Source: Pseudomonas fluorescens (GTDB taxonomy: Bacteria > Pseudomonadota > Gammaproteobacteria > Pseudomonadales > Pseudomonadaceae). From it: a stretch of 64,000 nt of DNA. The notes beneath the pieces were generated by a model. That model was not told where the DNA came from, searched no databases, and saw only the letters and a list, made by a program, of their open reading frames with translations. Shown here piece after piece: positions 36,350 through 45,535 of the stretch. The stretch lies in the NCBI RefSeq assembly GCF_000730425.1, contig NZ_CP008896.1, positions 682,001 through 746,000 of the forward strand. The letters run 5' to 3'. A program made the position numbers and the translations under genes. Positions within the stretch are counted from its first letter, which is position 1; every line of letters starts with the position of its first letter.

Positions 36350-37300
36350 TTACACGACTTCCAGGTAGGAACTGTGGATTGCCCGCGCCAGTTCGCGCAC
36401 GGTGTCGATAAACTCGGTCAGCCGGCTGTGCAGGCCTGCTTCGAGGATCTCGTCGATGCCGGTGTAGCGCAACCTTGCTTCGAATTCGGCAGCCAGGCGC
36501 TGGGCAGTGCGACCGTAGCTGCCTGGCAGGTCGGCGAGGATATGGCTCAGTTCCTCGATACAGGCATGTAGCGAACGCGGCACGTCGCTGCGCAACAGCA
36601 GCAGTTGCGACACCGAACGTGCATTCAGCGCGTTGGGGTACAGCTCGGTGTAGGCCTCGAACGACGACAGGGCACGCAGCAGGGCACTCCATTGGTAGTA
36701 GCCGCGTGCGGACAGGTCGCTGACTTCTTCGGACTCTTCGCCAAACATCTCGTAGCGCGCGTCCAGCAGGCGCAAGGTGTTGTCGGCACGTTCGACAAAG
36801 GTGCCCAGGCGGATAAAACGATAGGCATCGTTGCGCATGATCGTACCGGACGTGGCACCACGGAACAGGTGCGAGCGCTGCTTGACCCAGTCACAGAAGT
36901 GGCTGATGCCATGGCGCGCCAGGCCGCCGGCCGCCATGCTGCGCATCTCCAGCCAGGTAGCGTTGAGGTTTTCCCACATGTCGGCGGTGATCCGACCGCG
37001 CACCGCATGGGCATTGCCTCGGGCGGCGCGCAGGCAGTTGTAGATACTGGCCGGGTTTTCCTCGTCGAGGGCAAAGAAGTGCAGCATGCGCTCGGCGTCC
37101 AGTTGCCGGTGGCGCTCCAGGTAGCTGTCCAGGGTGCCACTGCTGAGCAGCGACATCGCCAGTTCGTCCAGGCCATCACTGCGTCCGGCCTGGGGCATCA
37201 GCGACAGCGAATAGCTGACCTCCAGCATGCGCGCCAGGTTTTCCGCGCGTTCCAGGTAGCGCGACATCCAATACAGATCTGCGGCGGTTCTACTCAGCAT
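36350..37300 (-). CDS. Alpha-E domain protein (DUF403)
   Basis: 316-aa helical protein of the alpha-E family. It begins with the family signature MLSRTAADLYWMSRYLERAENLARMLEV and contains FVERADNTLRLLDARYEM. It is encoded 2 bp after the circularly permuted ATP-grasp protein, the standard pairing. In this conserved cassette a peptide is thought to be made or modified by ATP-grasp ligation. The usual third partner, a transglutaminase-like protease, is not adjacent here. Confidence 0.92.
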   Translation of the reverse strand: MLSRTAADLYWMSRYLERAENLARMLEVSYSLSLMPQAGRSDGLDELAMSLLSSGTLDSYLERHRQLDAERMLHFFALDEENPASIYNCLRAARGNAHAVRGRITADMWENLNATWLEMRSMAAGGLARHGISHFCDWVKQRSHLFRGATSGTIMRNDAYRFIRLGTFVERADNTLRLLDARYEMFGEESEEVSDLSARGYYQWSALLRALSSFEAYTELYPNALNARSVSQLLLLRSDVPRSLHACIEELSHILADLPGSYGRTAQRLAAEFEARLRYTGIDEILEAGLHSRLTEFIDTVRELARAIHSSYLEVV

Positions 37301-37302
37301 AC

Positions 37303-38712
37303 TCAGCCCTCCACCACCCAGGTGTCCTTGGTTCCGCCGCCTTGCGACGAGTTGACGATCAATGAGCCTTCACGCAGTGCCACCCGGGTCAGGCCACCCG
37401 GTACCAGGCGCGTCTCCTGGCCCGACAGTACAAACGGGCGCAGGTCGATATGCCGTGGGGCGATACCGTTTTCGACAAAGGTCGGGCAGGTGGACAGGCT
37501 CAGGGTGGGCTGCGCGATATAGGCATGGGGCCGCGCCTTGATACGCTGGCGGAAGTCCTCGATCTCGGCGACCGAGGCGGCCGGGCCCACCAGCATGCCG
37601 TAGCCGCCGGAGCCCTGGGTTTCCTTGACCACCAGCTCAGGCAAGTGCGCCAGGACGTGGGACAGCTCCTCGGGCTTGCGGCACTGGAACGTCGGCACGT
37701 TTTGCAACACCGGCTCTTCATCCAGGTAGAAGCGGATCATCTGCGGCACATAGGGGTAGATGGATTTGTCGTCCGCCACACCCGTGCCGATGGCATTGGC
37801 CAGCACCACGTTGCCGGCACAGTAGGCGGCCACCAGGCCGGGCACGCCGAGCATGGACTCGGGGTTGAAGGCCTGGGGGTCGAGGAAGGCGTCGTCGATG
37901 CGCCGGTAGATCACATCCACGGCCTTCGGGCCATCGGTGGTGCGCATGAATACCTTGAGCTCATGCACGAACAGGTCGGCGCCTTCCACCAGCTCCACCC
38001 CCATTTCCCGGGCCAGGAACGCGTGCTCGAAGAACGCGCTGTTAAAACGGCCAGGGGTCAACACCACTACATTGGGGTTCTCCAGGCGGCTTGCGCTTTT
38101 CAGGGTCTTGAGCAGCAGGTTGGGGTAGTGGTCCACCGGCGCGATGCGCTGTTTGGCAAACACTTCCGGAAACAGGCGCATCATCATCTTGCGATCTTCG
38201 AGCATGTAGCTGACGCCGCTGGGCGTGCGCAGGTTGTCTTCGAGGACGTAGTAGGTGCCGTCGCCATCGCGCACCAGGTCGACACCGGAAATGTGGGAAT
38301 AGAGGTTGCGATGCAGGTCCAGGCCAACCATCGTCTTTTGATAGCCCTCATTGCCTAGCACCTGCTCGGCGGGAATGATCCCGGCCTTGATAATGCGCTG
38401 GTCGTGGTAGATATCAGCGAGGAACATGTTCAGCGCATTGACCCGCTGGATGCAGCCGCGCTCGATCAGGCTCCACTCACGGGCGGGGATACTGCGCGGG
38501 ATGATATCGAAGGGGATCAGGCGCTCGGTGTCTTGCTCGTCACCGTAGAGGGTGAAGGTGATTCCGGCGCGATGGAACAGCAGGTCGGCCTCACGGCGGC
38601 GCTGGGCCAACAGTTCCGGCGGCGTGTTGGCCAGCCAGCGTGAGAATTCCTGGTAGTGCGCACGGCAGACGCCATTTGCGTCATTCATTTCATCAAAGAA
38701 AGATCGAGCCAT
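37303..38712 (-). CDS. Circularly permuted type 2 ATP-grasp protein (DUF404/DUF407)
   Basis: 469-aa ATP-grasp enzyme. Family blocks include GITFTLYGDEQDTERLIPFDIIPRSI, VSGVDLVRDGDGTYYVLEDNLRTPSGVSYMLE, VLTPGRFNSAFFEHAFLAREMG and LPELVVKETQGSGGYGMLVGPA (nucleotide-binding). It is predicted to form amide bonds on an unknown acid substrate together with the alpha-E protein. The frame is open upstream to 38916, but family similarity starts at MARSFFDEMND, so ATG 38712 is used, preceded by AAGG. Confidence 0.92.
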   Translation of the reverse strand: MARSFFDEMNDANGVCRAHYQEFSRWLANTPPELLAQRRREADLLFHRAGITFTLYGDEQDTERLIPFDIIPRSIPAREWSLIERGCIQRVNALNMFLADIYHDQRIIKAGIIPAEQVLGNEGYQKTMVGLDLHRNLYSHISGVDLVRDGDGTYYVLEDNLRTPSGVSYMLEDRKMMMRLFPEVFAKQRIAPVDHYPNLLLKTLKSASRLENPNVVVLTPGRFNSAFFEHAFLAREMGVELVEGADLFVHELKVFMRTTDGPKAVDVIYRRIDDAFLDPQAFNPESMLGVPGLVAAYCAGNVVLANAIGTGVADDKSIYPYVPQMIRFYLDEEPVLQNVPTFQCRKPEELSHVLAHLPELVVKETQGSGGYGMLVGPAASVAEIEDFRQRIKARPHAYIAQPTLSLSTCPTFVENGIAPRHIDLRPFVLSGQETRLVPGGLTRVALREGSLIVNSSQGGGTKDTWVVEG

Positions 38713-39176
38713 TCCAATTACCTTGTCAGTGCCGGGTGAAAGGGGGCAGGCACTGCCGCTTAAAAAACGCATTGTTATAAGCCCGTGGCTATTGGCACCA
38801 ACGGACCGGGTCCTTACTTTCTCTTGGGGGCGGCTCTGAGTCGGGGGGTAACAGTTGCTCCTGTGTTCACCCTGGCAGGCAGGGGGTACAGGAGTAAAGC
38901 AATGGCTGTGCCGCAAGCGTGTTTATAGGGATTACGCGGTGTATCAGCCCCTTAATGTACAGGCCTGCGCAAGAGTGGTGCGTGTCACGGCCGCCAAACG
39001 CCCCGGGACGGTGCGCGCAATGAGCGTCGCGTAGATCTTGCAATAGCTTGTCATGCCACGTTATGGAGCATATGGAACAAATTTCCGGCCGGGGCCACAT
39101 AAGGATTACAAGTAACGGGTAATAAATACCGCGTTGCTTGGGGATAGCTCCGTCAATAATTCCCGGATTTTTTATT
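38713..39176. other. 464-bp intergenic region between divergent genes
   Basis: No credible gene is seen; a minus-strand open frame overlapping the toxin start has no recognisable content. The region should hold the promoter of the ATP-grasp/alpha-E pair and that of the toxin-like gene. Composition shifts from GC-rich to AT-rich at about 39050. Confidence 0.5.
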
Positions 39177-41339
39177 ATGACGACCATGACCATCAGTGCT
39201 TCGCCGCCGCCCATCACGTCTATATCTACAACTGAGGGGATACCCCAGCGTAATCCCCGAAGTGTGTCCGCCGAAGGCTCTGCATCCGCCATGCAGGACA
39301 AGTACAACGATCTGAGGGTAAAAGAGCTGAACGATGGAACCCTTGATAGTGAAGCTGAAAAGCTGGTCGATACAGTACTGGCACCTGGCAAGGAGGGAGC
39401 AGCAAAAGTTCAAGTCAAGACTTTTGCCATAGATGGTATTCAGGCGAGGGACATTATTTACATAGCGCGTGTGCCCGCAGAATCAGGTCGGACCAATATC
39501 GTGTTATTCATTCCCGATAAGGACGGCAAATCCTTCCAGTCATTTAATAGCAAAGAGGATATGAACACCTGGCTCAAAGGCGTCACCAACGACGTGTTCG
39601 AACTGCATAAATTTTATTCGCACTTTGCTGAAGACGGCGATACGGCATGTAACCAGCGGATCAACGATACGCTGATTGGATTTAAAAACGACGACCGCAA
39701 TGCTGTCATTGGACCGTATGCGACTGAACAAGGCGATATTTTCGCGCGACTCGATAAACCCATAGATGCCCCACCAGCATCGGTCAACGGATTGAGCAAC
39801 GTTAAAAAAGCGCCGGGGTCCACCACAGGTCGCGCAGCCTACTTGGGCTACCGCCCAGATGGCGAAAAAGTGTTGTTTGAGTACGATGCCTATGGAAATT
39901 TATTGGGCATAGGTAATAAAGGCAATTATTACTTTGTCAAAAATGGGATTGATAGAACTAGTCCCTTGAAGGCCATTACCGCAGAAGAGTTCAAAAGGGT
40001 GGTGCACCATGAAGTGCTGAACAACTTGGATGGCAACTCCATCAGAGGATTTTATGACGAACTTTTGACCCAGCTCGAACATCCCTTTAATGGCATAGGG
40101 GATTTCTTGCAGTTGTTGGGCGTTGATAAAACGACAGCAGATACCGTAGAGCGGTACATAGATAATCCCGTCAGCGCACTGTTGCTTGACCTGAATAAAA
40201 ACAATCAGCTCGGCAAGGTATTTGGTGTTGATAAGAAAACCATGGACGAGGATTTAAAGTATATAGGTGATTTCGCCCAAGGCTTCGTACCTGCTTATGG
40301 TCAAGCCCGCAGCCTGGGCAAGCTCATCTCCATGGCCATAAAAAATGAACCCATCAGCGAACAGGATACCCGCGACTTCGCGGATGCCCTCAGTTTGAAA
40401 CCTGGCAGCCCGGCGAGAAAGAACATCAAACCGCTGCCCAAGGAGCTGCCACCCAAGGCAAGTGGACCTGTGGAGCAAGCACATAGCAGGGGCCCTGTGG
40501 ACCAAGCACTCGGCAGGGGCCAAGAAACCGTGGTGGCAGATGCGGTGCCACCCACTGCGCAGGGCGTGGCGCTTAAGGAAATTGAATTTGAAGGGCGCAA
40601 ATACTTCATAGCCGACAAGCCAGATGCAGGGGACGGCGTGCATTACCTGCTGCGTATCTCCGACCCGAGAGACCCGACCCGAACGGTCAGCAGTAGCATT
40701 GTCGCCAAACCCAACGACAACGGGATCTGGAAGCGAAGGGGGGTTGAAGGCGGCGGGCCGGGCCGTTCAAAAATGCCATCGGGAGAAACCCCGCCGGCTC
40801 TGAGTCCCTCTGAGACTTTTATGGAAAATCTGCTTCAACAGCGTAACAACCAGCCTGGCGCCAAAATGAGTGTCAGGTCCGTGGCTCAGATAAAGGCGGC
40901 AGACTTCAACATCCCAGCACAGATTTATCGCGCCCATACTGCCCTTGGAGATAACGCTACCACCGGCCTCAGGCGCGCAGCAGGCACTAACACCTCAGGT
41001 GATGACTATCTGGCGGCCATTATCAAACACACTGCCCGACAAGGCGGGAGTGGCGGTGAAGTCATGTCTTTCAGTGCGCGCAGGTCAAAGGCAGAGAGTT
41101 TCTCCAGAGAGTATTCAACCAATCACAATACCGTTCCGGTGTTTACCGTCGACACGACCAAAGAACCGGGGGCTTTCCGTACGGTCGCCGACATTATTCT
41201 CAAAGACGGTCAAAGATTGGTCGAAGATCGCAAAGTTACCCGGGCCACGCTTTTACAAGCGGCTGAACAACTCAATAACCAGGAGTTCGAGGTTTTTTAT
41301 GTTAAGGGGGATATACCACCGCAATACATCGTGCCTTGA
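39177..41339 (+). CDS. Putative ADP-ribosyltransferase toxin (DUF6543-like N-terminal region)
   Basis: 720-aa protein, AT-richer than its neighbours. Residues about 70-360 resemble the helical region of Pseudomonas dermonecrotic-toxin-like proteins (NIVLFIPDKDGKSFQSFNSKEDM, then FYSHFAEDGD). A Pro/Ala linker with a short repeat (SGPVEQAHSRGPVDQALGRG) leads to a C-terminal domain. There the three ADP-ribosyltransferase motifs appear in order: Arg585 in QIYRAH, Ser631-Phe-Ser633 in VMSFSARRSKAESFS, and Glu703-x-Glu705 in QEFEVFYVKGDIPPQYI. The last closely resembles the E-x-E and G-IP-x-x-I block of cholera/heat-labile enterotoxin A. No Sec signal is present, and no immunity gene is obvious. 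ATG 39177 is chosen, with a poor RBS. Confidence 0.7.
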   Translation: MTTMTISASPPPITSISTTEGIPQRNPRSVSAEGSASAMQDKYNDLRVKELNDGTLDSEAEKLVDTVLAPGKEGAAKVQVKTFAIDGIQARDIIYIARVPAESGRTNIVLFIPDKDGKSFQSFNSKEDMNTWLKGVTNDVFELHKFYSHFAEDGDTACNQRINDTLIGFKNDDRNAVIGPYATEQGDIFARLDKPIDAPPASVNGLSNVKKAPGSTTGRAAYLGYRPDGEKVLFEYDAYGNLLGIGNKGNYYFVKNGIDRTSPLKAITAEEFKRVVHHEVLNNLDGNSIRGFYDELLTQLEHPFNGIGDFLQLLGVDKTTADTVERYIDNPVSALLLDLNKNNQLGKVFGVDKKTMDEDLKYIGDFAQGFVPAYGQARSLGKLISMAIKNEPISEQDTRDFADALSLKPGSPARKNIKPLPKELPPKASGPVEQAHSRGPVDQALGRGQETVVADAVPPTAQGVALKEIEFEGRKYFIADKPDAGDGVHYLLRISDPRDPTRTVSSSIVAKPNDNGIWKRRGVEGGGPGRSKMPSGETPPALSPSETFMENLLQQRNNQPGAKMSVRSVAQIKAADFNIPAQIYRAHTALGDNATTGLRRAAGTNTSGDDYLAAIIKHTARQGGSGGEVMSFSARRSKAESFSREYSTNHNTVPVFTVDTTKEPGAFRTVADIILKDGQRLVEDRKVTRATLLQAAEQLNNQEFEVFYVKGDIPPQYIVP

Positions 41340-41423
41340 CCGCCGCGCCTCCATCCACCTGAACGTAGCTATCCGCCAGTACGCCCTGGGCCACGCCCCA
41401 GTCCTTGAGCGCACAGTGCCCGG

Positions 41424-41870
41424 CTAACTGCCATCCGCCAACGGCGGCAGCCGGCGTTTGACCGGGGTTTTCTTGACGATGGCGGTGTTGGTTTCGGCGT
41501 AAGCATTGAGACGGTCGAGCAAGGTATCCAACTGATCCATGGTGCGTACATGCAGCCGCGCGATAAAGCAGTCGTCACCGGTGACCTTGTCGCATTCGGT
41601 AAATTGCGGGATTGCCTGGATCTGCCGCTCCACCTCCTGCAATTGCCCGGGCAGAGGGCGGATGCGCACGATGGCTTGCAGCAGGTAGCCAAAGTGTTTC
41701 GGCTCGATATCCACGGTATAGCCCTTCAGGACGCCGCGCTCTTCCAAGCGTCGCAAGCGTTCGCCAACACTGGGCGAGGACAGGCCGGTAATCCCCGCCA
41801 GGGTCTTGAGCGAGCAGCGCGAGTCGTCCATCAGGGCGGCGATCAGTTGTTGGTCGATAACATCAATCAT
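41424..41870 (-). CDS. Lrp/AsnC-family transcriptional regulator
   Basis: 148-aa regulator with an N-terminal AsnC HTH (IDVIDQQLIAALMDDSRCSLKTLAGITGLSSPSVGERLRRLEERGVLKGY) and a C-terminal RAM ligand-binding domain (FTECDKVTGDDCFIARLHVRTMDQLDTLLDRLN). It is divergent from the EamA transporter gene 131 bp away, which is its likely target. The tail (KKTPVKRRLPPL) is basic. Confidence 0.92.
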   Translation of the reverse strand: MIDVIDQQLIAALMDDSRCSLKTLAGITGLSSPSVGERLRRLEERGVLKGYTVDIEPKHFGYLLQAIVRIRPLPGQLQEVERQIQAIPQFTECDKVTGDDCFIARLHVRTMDQLDTLLDRLNAYAETNTAIVKKTPVKRRLPPLADGS

Positions 41871-42001
41871 CCTGGGCTCCTTAAGTAAACCTGCTGTTTT
41901 GCCTAATAAGAATAGGCAGTGACCACCTTTGACCTTATTCAGGCGCTGGAGCCTGATTGGCGCAGATTGCCATAATTTAGCCTCAATCGAGGAACTTAAT
42001 C

Positions 42002-42904
42002 ATGGACTCATCCATACGTCGCGGTTCGTGGGAAATGGTTGGCGCCATGCTGATCTCCGGCACCATCGGCTGGTTTGTGCTGGTGTCTGGCATGCCGATC
42101 ATCGAAGTGGTGTTCTGGCGCTGTGTCATCGGCGGCCTGACCCTGTTGCTGGTGTGTTGGTGGCTGGGGTATTTGCGTGGCGGATGGTTGAGTTACCCGA
42201 TACTCGGCTGGGCGATGTTGAGCGGCGTGGCCATCGTCGGTAACTGGTTGTTGCTGTTTGCCTCCTATGCCAAGGCCTCCATTGCGATCAGCACGGCGGT
42301 CTACAACGTTCAGCCATTCATGCTGGTGATGCTGGCGGCGCTGTTTCTTGGCGAAAAAATTACCTTGCAGAAGCTGGCATGGTTGAGCGTGGCTTTCGTG
42401 GGCATGCTGGCCATTGTCAGTGCCAAAGCCGAGCAGCAGGGCAGTGGCGAGCAATACCTGTGGGGGATCGCGCAGGCCTCAGGCGCGGCGTTTCTGTATG
42501 CCGTCGCTGCGCTGATCATCAAGCGCCTGAAGGCCGTACCACCCCATCTGCTGGCGCTGATTCAAGTGGGTACCGGTGCGCTGCTGCTGGTGCCGCTGGT
42601 CTCGTGGCACAGCCTATCGGCACCCGTCGATGCCTGGGTGATGCTGCTGACCCTGGGCGTGGTGCATACCGGCCTGATGTATGTGTTGCTCTATGGGGCG
42701 ATCCAAAAGTTGCCGACGGCATTGACCGGGGCGCTGTCGTTCATCTACCCGATTGCGGCGATCCTGGTGGATTGGATGGCCTACGGGCATCGTTTGGGTT
42801 GGGCACAATGGCTGGGCGTTGCGGCGATTCTACTGGCGGCGGCGGGGCTGCAGCGGGGATGGTGGTGGCGCGTGACGCCATCACCCGCCAAACGCCTTTT
42901 GTAG
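42002..42904 (+). CDS. EamA/DMT-family transporter
   Basis: 300-aa inner-membrane protein with about ten hydrophobic segments in two EamA repeats. The repeats are visible around AVYNVQPFMLVMLAALFLGEKITLQKLAWL and ALTGALSFIYPIAAILVDWMAYGHRLGWAQWLG. It probably exports an amino acid or metabolite. The divergent Lrp-type gene suggests amino-acid-responsive control. The stop overlaps a REP element. Confidence 0.9.
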   Translation: MDSSIRRGSWEMVGAMLISGTIGWFVLVSGMPIIEVVFWRCVIGGLTLLLVCWWLGYLRGGWLSYPILGWAMLSGVAIVGNWLLLFASYAKASIAISTAVYNVQPFMLVMLAALFLGEKITLQKLAWLSVAFVGMLAIVSAKAEQQGSGEQYLWGIAQASGAAFLYAVAALIIKRLKAVPPHLLALIQVGTGALLLVPLVSWHSLSAPVDAWVMLLTLGVVHTGLMYVLLYGAIQKLPTALTGALSFIYPIAAILVDWMAYGHRLGWAQWLGVAAILLAAAGLQRGWWWRVTPSPAKRLL

Positions 42905-42961
42905 GAGCCGGCTTGCCGGCGATAGCGCCCGTAAGATCGCAATCGCCGGCAAGCAGGCATC
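42901..42961. repeat. REP pair between convergent genes
   Basis: TGTAGGAGCCGGCTTGCCGGCG and inverse AATCGCCGGCAAGCAGGCATC lie between the transporter and rlhA stops. The left copy overlaps the transporter stop codon. Confidence 0.75.
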
Positions 42962-42963
42962 AC

Positions 42964-44967
42964 TCAGTGCGGCGCGCGCGGGATGGTCTTGAGCAGGTCG
43001 GCCGGGCTGATATGCCCCACGACTTGCTGTTGCACACCGCTGCCCGGCAACGGCAGATCCAGGATATGCCCCTTGATCTTGCCGACCACGTGCATTTCGC
43101 AAGGCTTGCAGTCGAACTTCAAGGTCAGCACTTCATCGCCATGGATCAACTGCATCGGCGCTACCTTGGTGCGTACGCCGGTCACGCCCTTGGCCTGCTT
43201 GGGGCACAGGTTGAAGGAGAAACGCAGGCAGTGCTTGGTGATCATCACCGGCACTTCACCGGTTTCTTCGTGGGCCTCGTAGGCCGCGTCGATCAGCTTG
43301 ACGCCATGGCGGTGGTAGAAGTCGCGGGCTTTCTGGTTGTAGACGTTGGCCAGGAACGATAGGTGCGACTCGGGGTACACCGGCGGTGGCGTGGTTTCGG
43401 CTTTGCGGCCACCCCGGGGATGAGCCTCGACACGGGCCACGGTCAGCGCTTCGATCACGTCGCGACGCAGGGCCTTGAGTTGCGAGTTGGGAATGAAGTA
43501 GGCCTGCGGTGCATCCAGCTCGATTGCCGTGGCGTGATACTGGGTGGTGCCCAGTTGGCCGAGCAGGTCGCGCAAGGTATCCAGCGCCTGTTCCGGCTTG
43601 TTGGCCTCACCGAACGGGCCGGGCAGGGTGGCGTTGGCGCTTACGCCTTCTTCGCTGGTGGCGGTCAATTGCAACTGGCTTGCGCGCAGGTTGGCCTGCC
43701 AGGACACGCCGATCCGGCGCTCGGCAGACGTCTTGAGCAACGCTTGCTGCCAGTTATGGTCCAGGTTGCGATTGAGCGGGTGATTCGGCCGCAACTGGTG
43801 CAAGCCCACTGGCATTTCATTGGGCTCGACGCGGTAGCGGTAGCGCTTTTCGCCGTCTTCCTCGAATTGCCCCTTGGGCTCGGCGATATTGGCACGAAAG
43901 CCTACGACTTCGCGTTTGATCAGCACATTGAGGCCATCACCGTTGGACAGCGGCTCATGGGTGATCACCTGCAAGTCGCGCTTGCCGGCTTTTTCCACCA
44001 CGCCGACTGGCAAACCCGTAAAGGTCGGCGTGTCGAAGGCGCCGATATCGATCTTGCGGTCACTGACGAAATAGTCGGTGCTGCCACGGTGGAAGGTCTT
44101 CTCCGGGTCCGGCAGGAAGAAATGCGCGGTGCGACCGCTGGACGCGCGAGCCAGGTCCGGGCGGTCTTCGAGGATCTCGTCCAGGCGCTGGCGGTAATAG
44201 GCGGTGATGTTCTTCACATAGCCCATGTCCTTGTAGCGGCCTTCGATCTTGAACGAACGCACGCCGGCATCCACCAGGGCGCGCAGGTTGGCGCTCTGGT
44301 TGTTGTCTTTCATCGACAGCAGGTGTTTTTCAAAGGCGACAACACGACCCTGGTCATCCTTGAGGGTGTAGGGCAGGCGGCAGGCCTGGGAGCAATCGCC
44401 ACGGTTGGCACTGCGACCGTTCTGCGCGTGGGAAATGTTGCACTGGCCGGAAAACGCCACGCACAACGCGCCATGGATGAAGAACTCGATGGCAGCATCG
44501 GTTTCATCGGCAATCGCGCGGATTTCCTGGAGGTTCAGCTCGCGGGCCAGTACCAGTTGGGAAAACCCGGCCTGGTCGAGGAACCTGGCCCGGGCCAGGG
44601 TGCGGATATCCGTCTGGGTGCTGGCATGCAGCTCGATGGGCGGGATATCCAGCTCCATCACGCCCAGGTCCTGGACGATCAACGCATCAACCCCGGCCTC
44701 GTACAACTGGTGGATCAGCTTGCGGGCTGGCTCCAGTTCGTCGTCATGCAAGATGGTGTTGATGGTCGTGAACACGCGGGCGTGGTAACGACGGGCGAAC
44801 TCCACCAACTGAGCGATCTCGCTCACGTCGTTGCACGCGTTGTGGCGCGCACCGAAGCTTGGGCCGCCGATGTACACAGCGTCGGCGCCGTGCAGGATCG
44901 CCTCGCGCGCGATGGCGACATCGCGGGCAGGGCTGAGCAATTCCAGGTGATGCTTGGGCAAGGACAT
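42964..44967 (-). CDS. rlhA: U32-family 23S rRNA C2501 hydroxylation protein (RlhA type)
   Basis: 667-aa member of the U32 family. Its length fits RlhA (formerly YdcP, about 650 aa) rather than the shorter TrhP/YegQ. The U32 signature is present as FFIHGALCVAFSGQCNISH, followed by GRSANRGDCSQACRLPY. Conserved cysteines late in the protein (FSFNLCPKQAKG, FDCKPCEMHVVG) fit an Fe-S or prephenate-dependent RNA hydroxylation role. ATG 44967 (MSLPKHHLELLSPARD) is chosen; the upstream in-frame extension is unconserved. Confidence 0.88.
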   Translation of the reverse strand: MSLPKHHLELLSPARDVAIAREAILHGADAVYIGGPSFGARHNACNDVSEIAQLVEFARRYHARVFTTINTILHDDELEPARKLIHQLYEAGVDALIVQDLGVMELDIPPIELHASTQTDIRTLARARFLDQAGFSQLVLARELNLQEIRAIADETDAAIEFFIHGALCVAFSGQCNISHAQNGRSANRGDCSQACRLPYTLKDDQGRVVAFEKHLLSMKDNNQSANLRALVDAGVRSFKIEGRYKDMGYVKNITAYYRQRLDEILEDRPDLARASSGRTAHFFLPDPEKTFHRGSTDYFVSDRKIDIGAFDTPTFTGLPVGVVEKAGKRDLQVITHEPLSNGDGLNVLIKREVVGFRANIAEPKGQFEEDGEKRYRYRVEPNEMPVGLHQLRPNHPLNRNLDHNWQQALLKTSAERRIGVSWQANLRASQLQLTATSEEGVSANATLPGPFGEANKPEQALDTLRDLLGQLGTTQYHATAIELDAPQAYFIPNSQLKALRRDVIEALTVARVEAHPRGGRKAETTPPPVYPESHLSFLANVYNQKARDFYHRHGVKLIDAAYEAHEETGEVPVMITKHCLRFSFNLCPKQAKGVTGVRTKVAPMQLIHGDEVLTLKFDCKPCEMHVVGKIKGHILDLPLPGSGVQQQVVGHISPADLLKTIPRAPH

Positions 44968-45039
44968 AGTTGTTTTATTCAGGCTTGTCACGGTTGAGGT
45001 GCGCATTGTAGCCGCGATTTGCATGGAAATGCGCCGCGC

Positions 45040-45420
45040 TTATCCCTTGGCCGCCATTGCCGTGACTTCCACCCGCATGCCTTCGACCGCCAACGAGGCC
45101 ACGCCAACCGCCGCGCGTACCGGCCAGGGTTTGGCGAAGAAGCGCTTGTATACCTCGTTGAATGCTGCGCGCTCGGCCATATCGGTAAGGTAGATGGTCA
45201 AGTGCATGACCCGGTCCATGGAGCTGCCGGCACGTTCAAGGGCCACCTTGAGGGCTTGCAGGGTGCATTCGCTTTGCACCGTGATATCGCCCAGTTCCAG
45301 GCTGCCGTCGGCACGCACCGGGATCTGCGTGGAGACCAGGATGCCGTTGAAGCCGATGACGTCGGAGGAAATCGAGTCGGGGTCGAGGTCAGGGGTGAAG
45401 TCAAGATCGTGGTTGGCCAT
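45040..45420 (-). CDS. RidA-family enamine/imine deaminase
   Basis: 126-aa Rid protein. The catalytic arginine is present in WPVRAAVGVASL, and the acidic strand VEVTAMA follows, so it fits active RidA-type deaminases that hydrolyse reactive enamines and imines. It is the last gene in the same direction as the tryptophan/aromatic catabolic train, 115 bp after the permease. It could serve that pathway by removing an amino group, or be an independent housekeeping gene. Confidence 0.88.
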   Translation of the reverse strand: MANHDLDFTPDLDPDSISSDVIGFNGILVSTQIPVRADGSLELGDITVQSECTLQALKVALERAGSSMDRVMHLTIYLTDMAERAAFNEVYKRFFAKPWPVRAAVGVASLAVEGMRVEVTAMAAKG

Positions 45421-45535
45421 GGGTATTCTCAGGTTCTGGAACGGGGGGGCAGTTTAGCCGGGCGTTGGAGTGACTCCTATCTGATTTTGCCGCCAGGGTA
45501 GCCTTGTGCCTGCACACAAGGCCGCAACGCTGCTC

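Noticed and set aside
38867..39391. Minus-strand open frame in the gap before the toxin gene
   Set aside because: It overlaps the toxin start, is low in recognisable structure and has no ribosome site.
43363..44997. Long plus-strand open frame antisense to rlhA
   Set aside because: It mirrors the conserved minus-strand U32 gene and has the low-complexity shadow composition expected of antisense GC-rich DNA.
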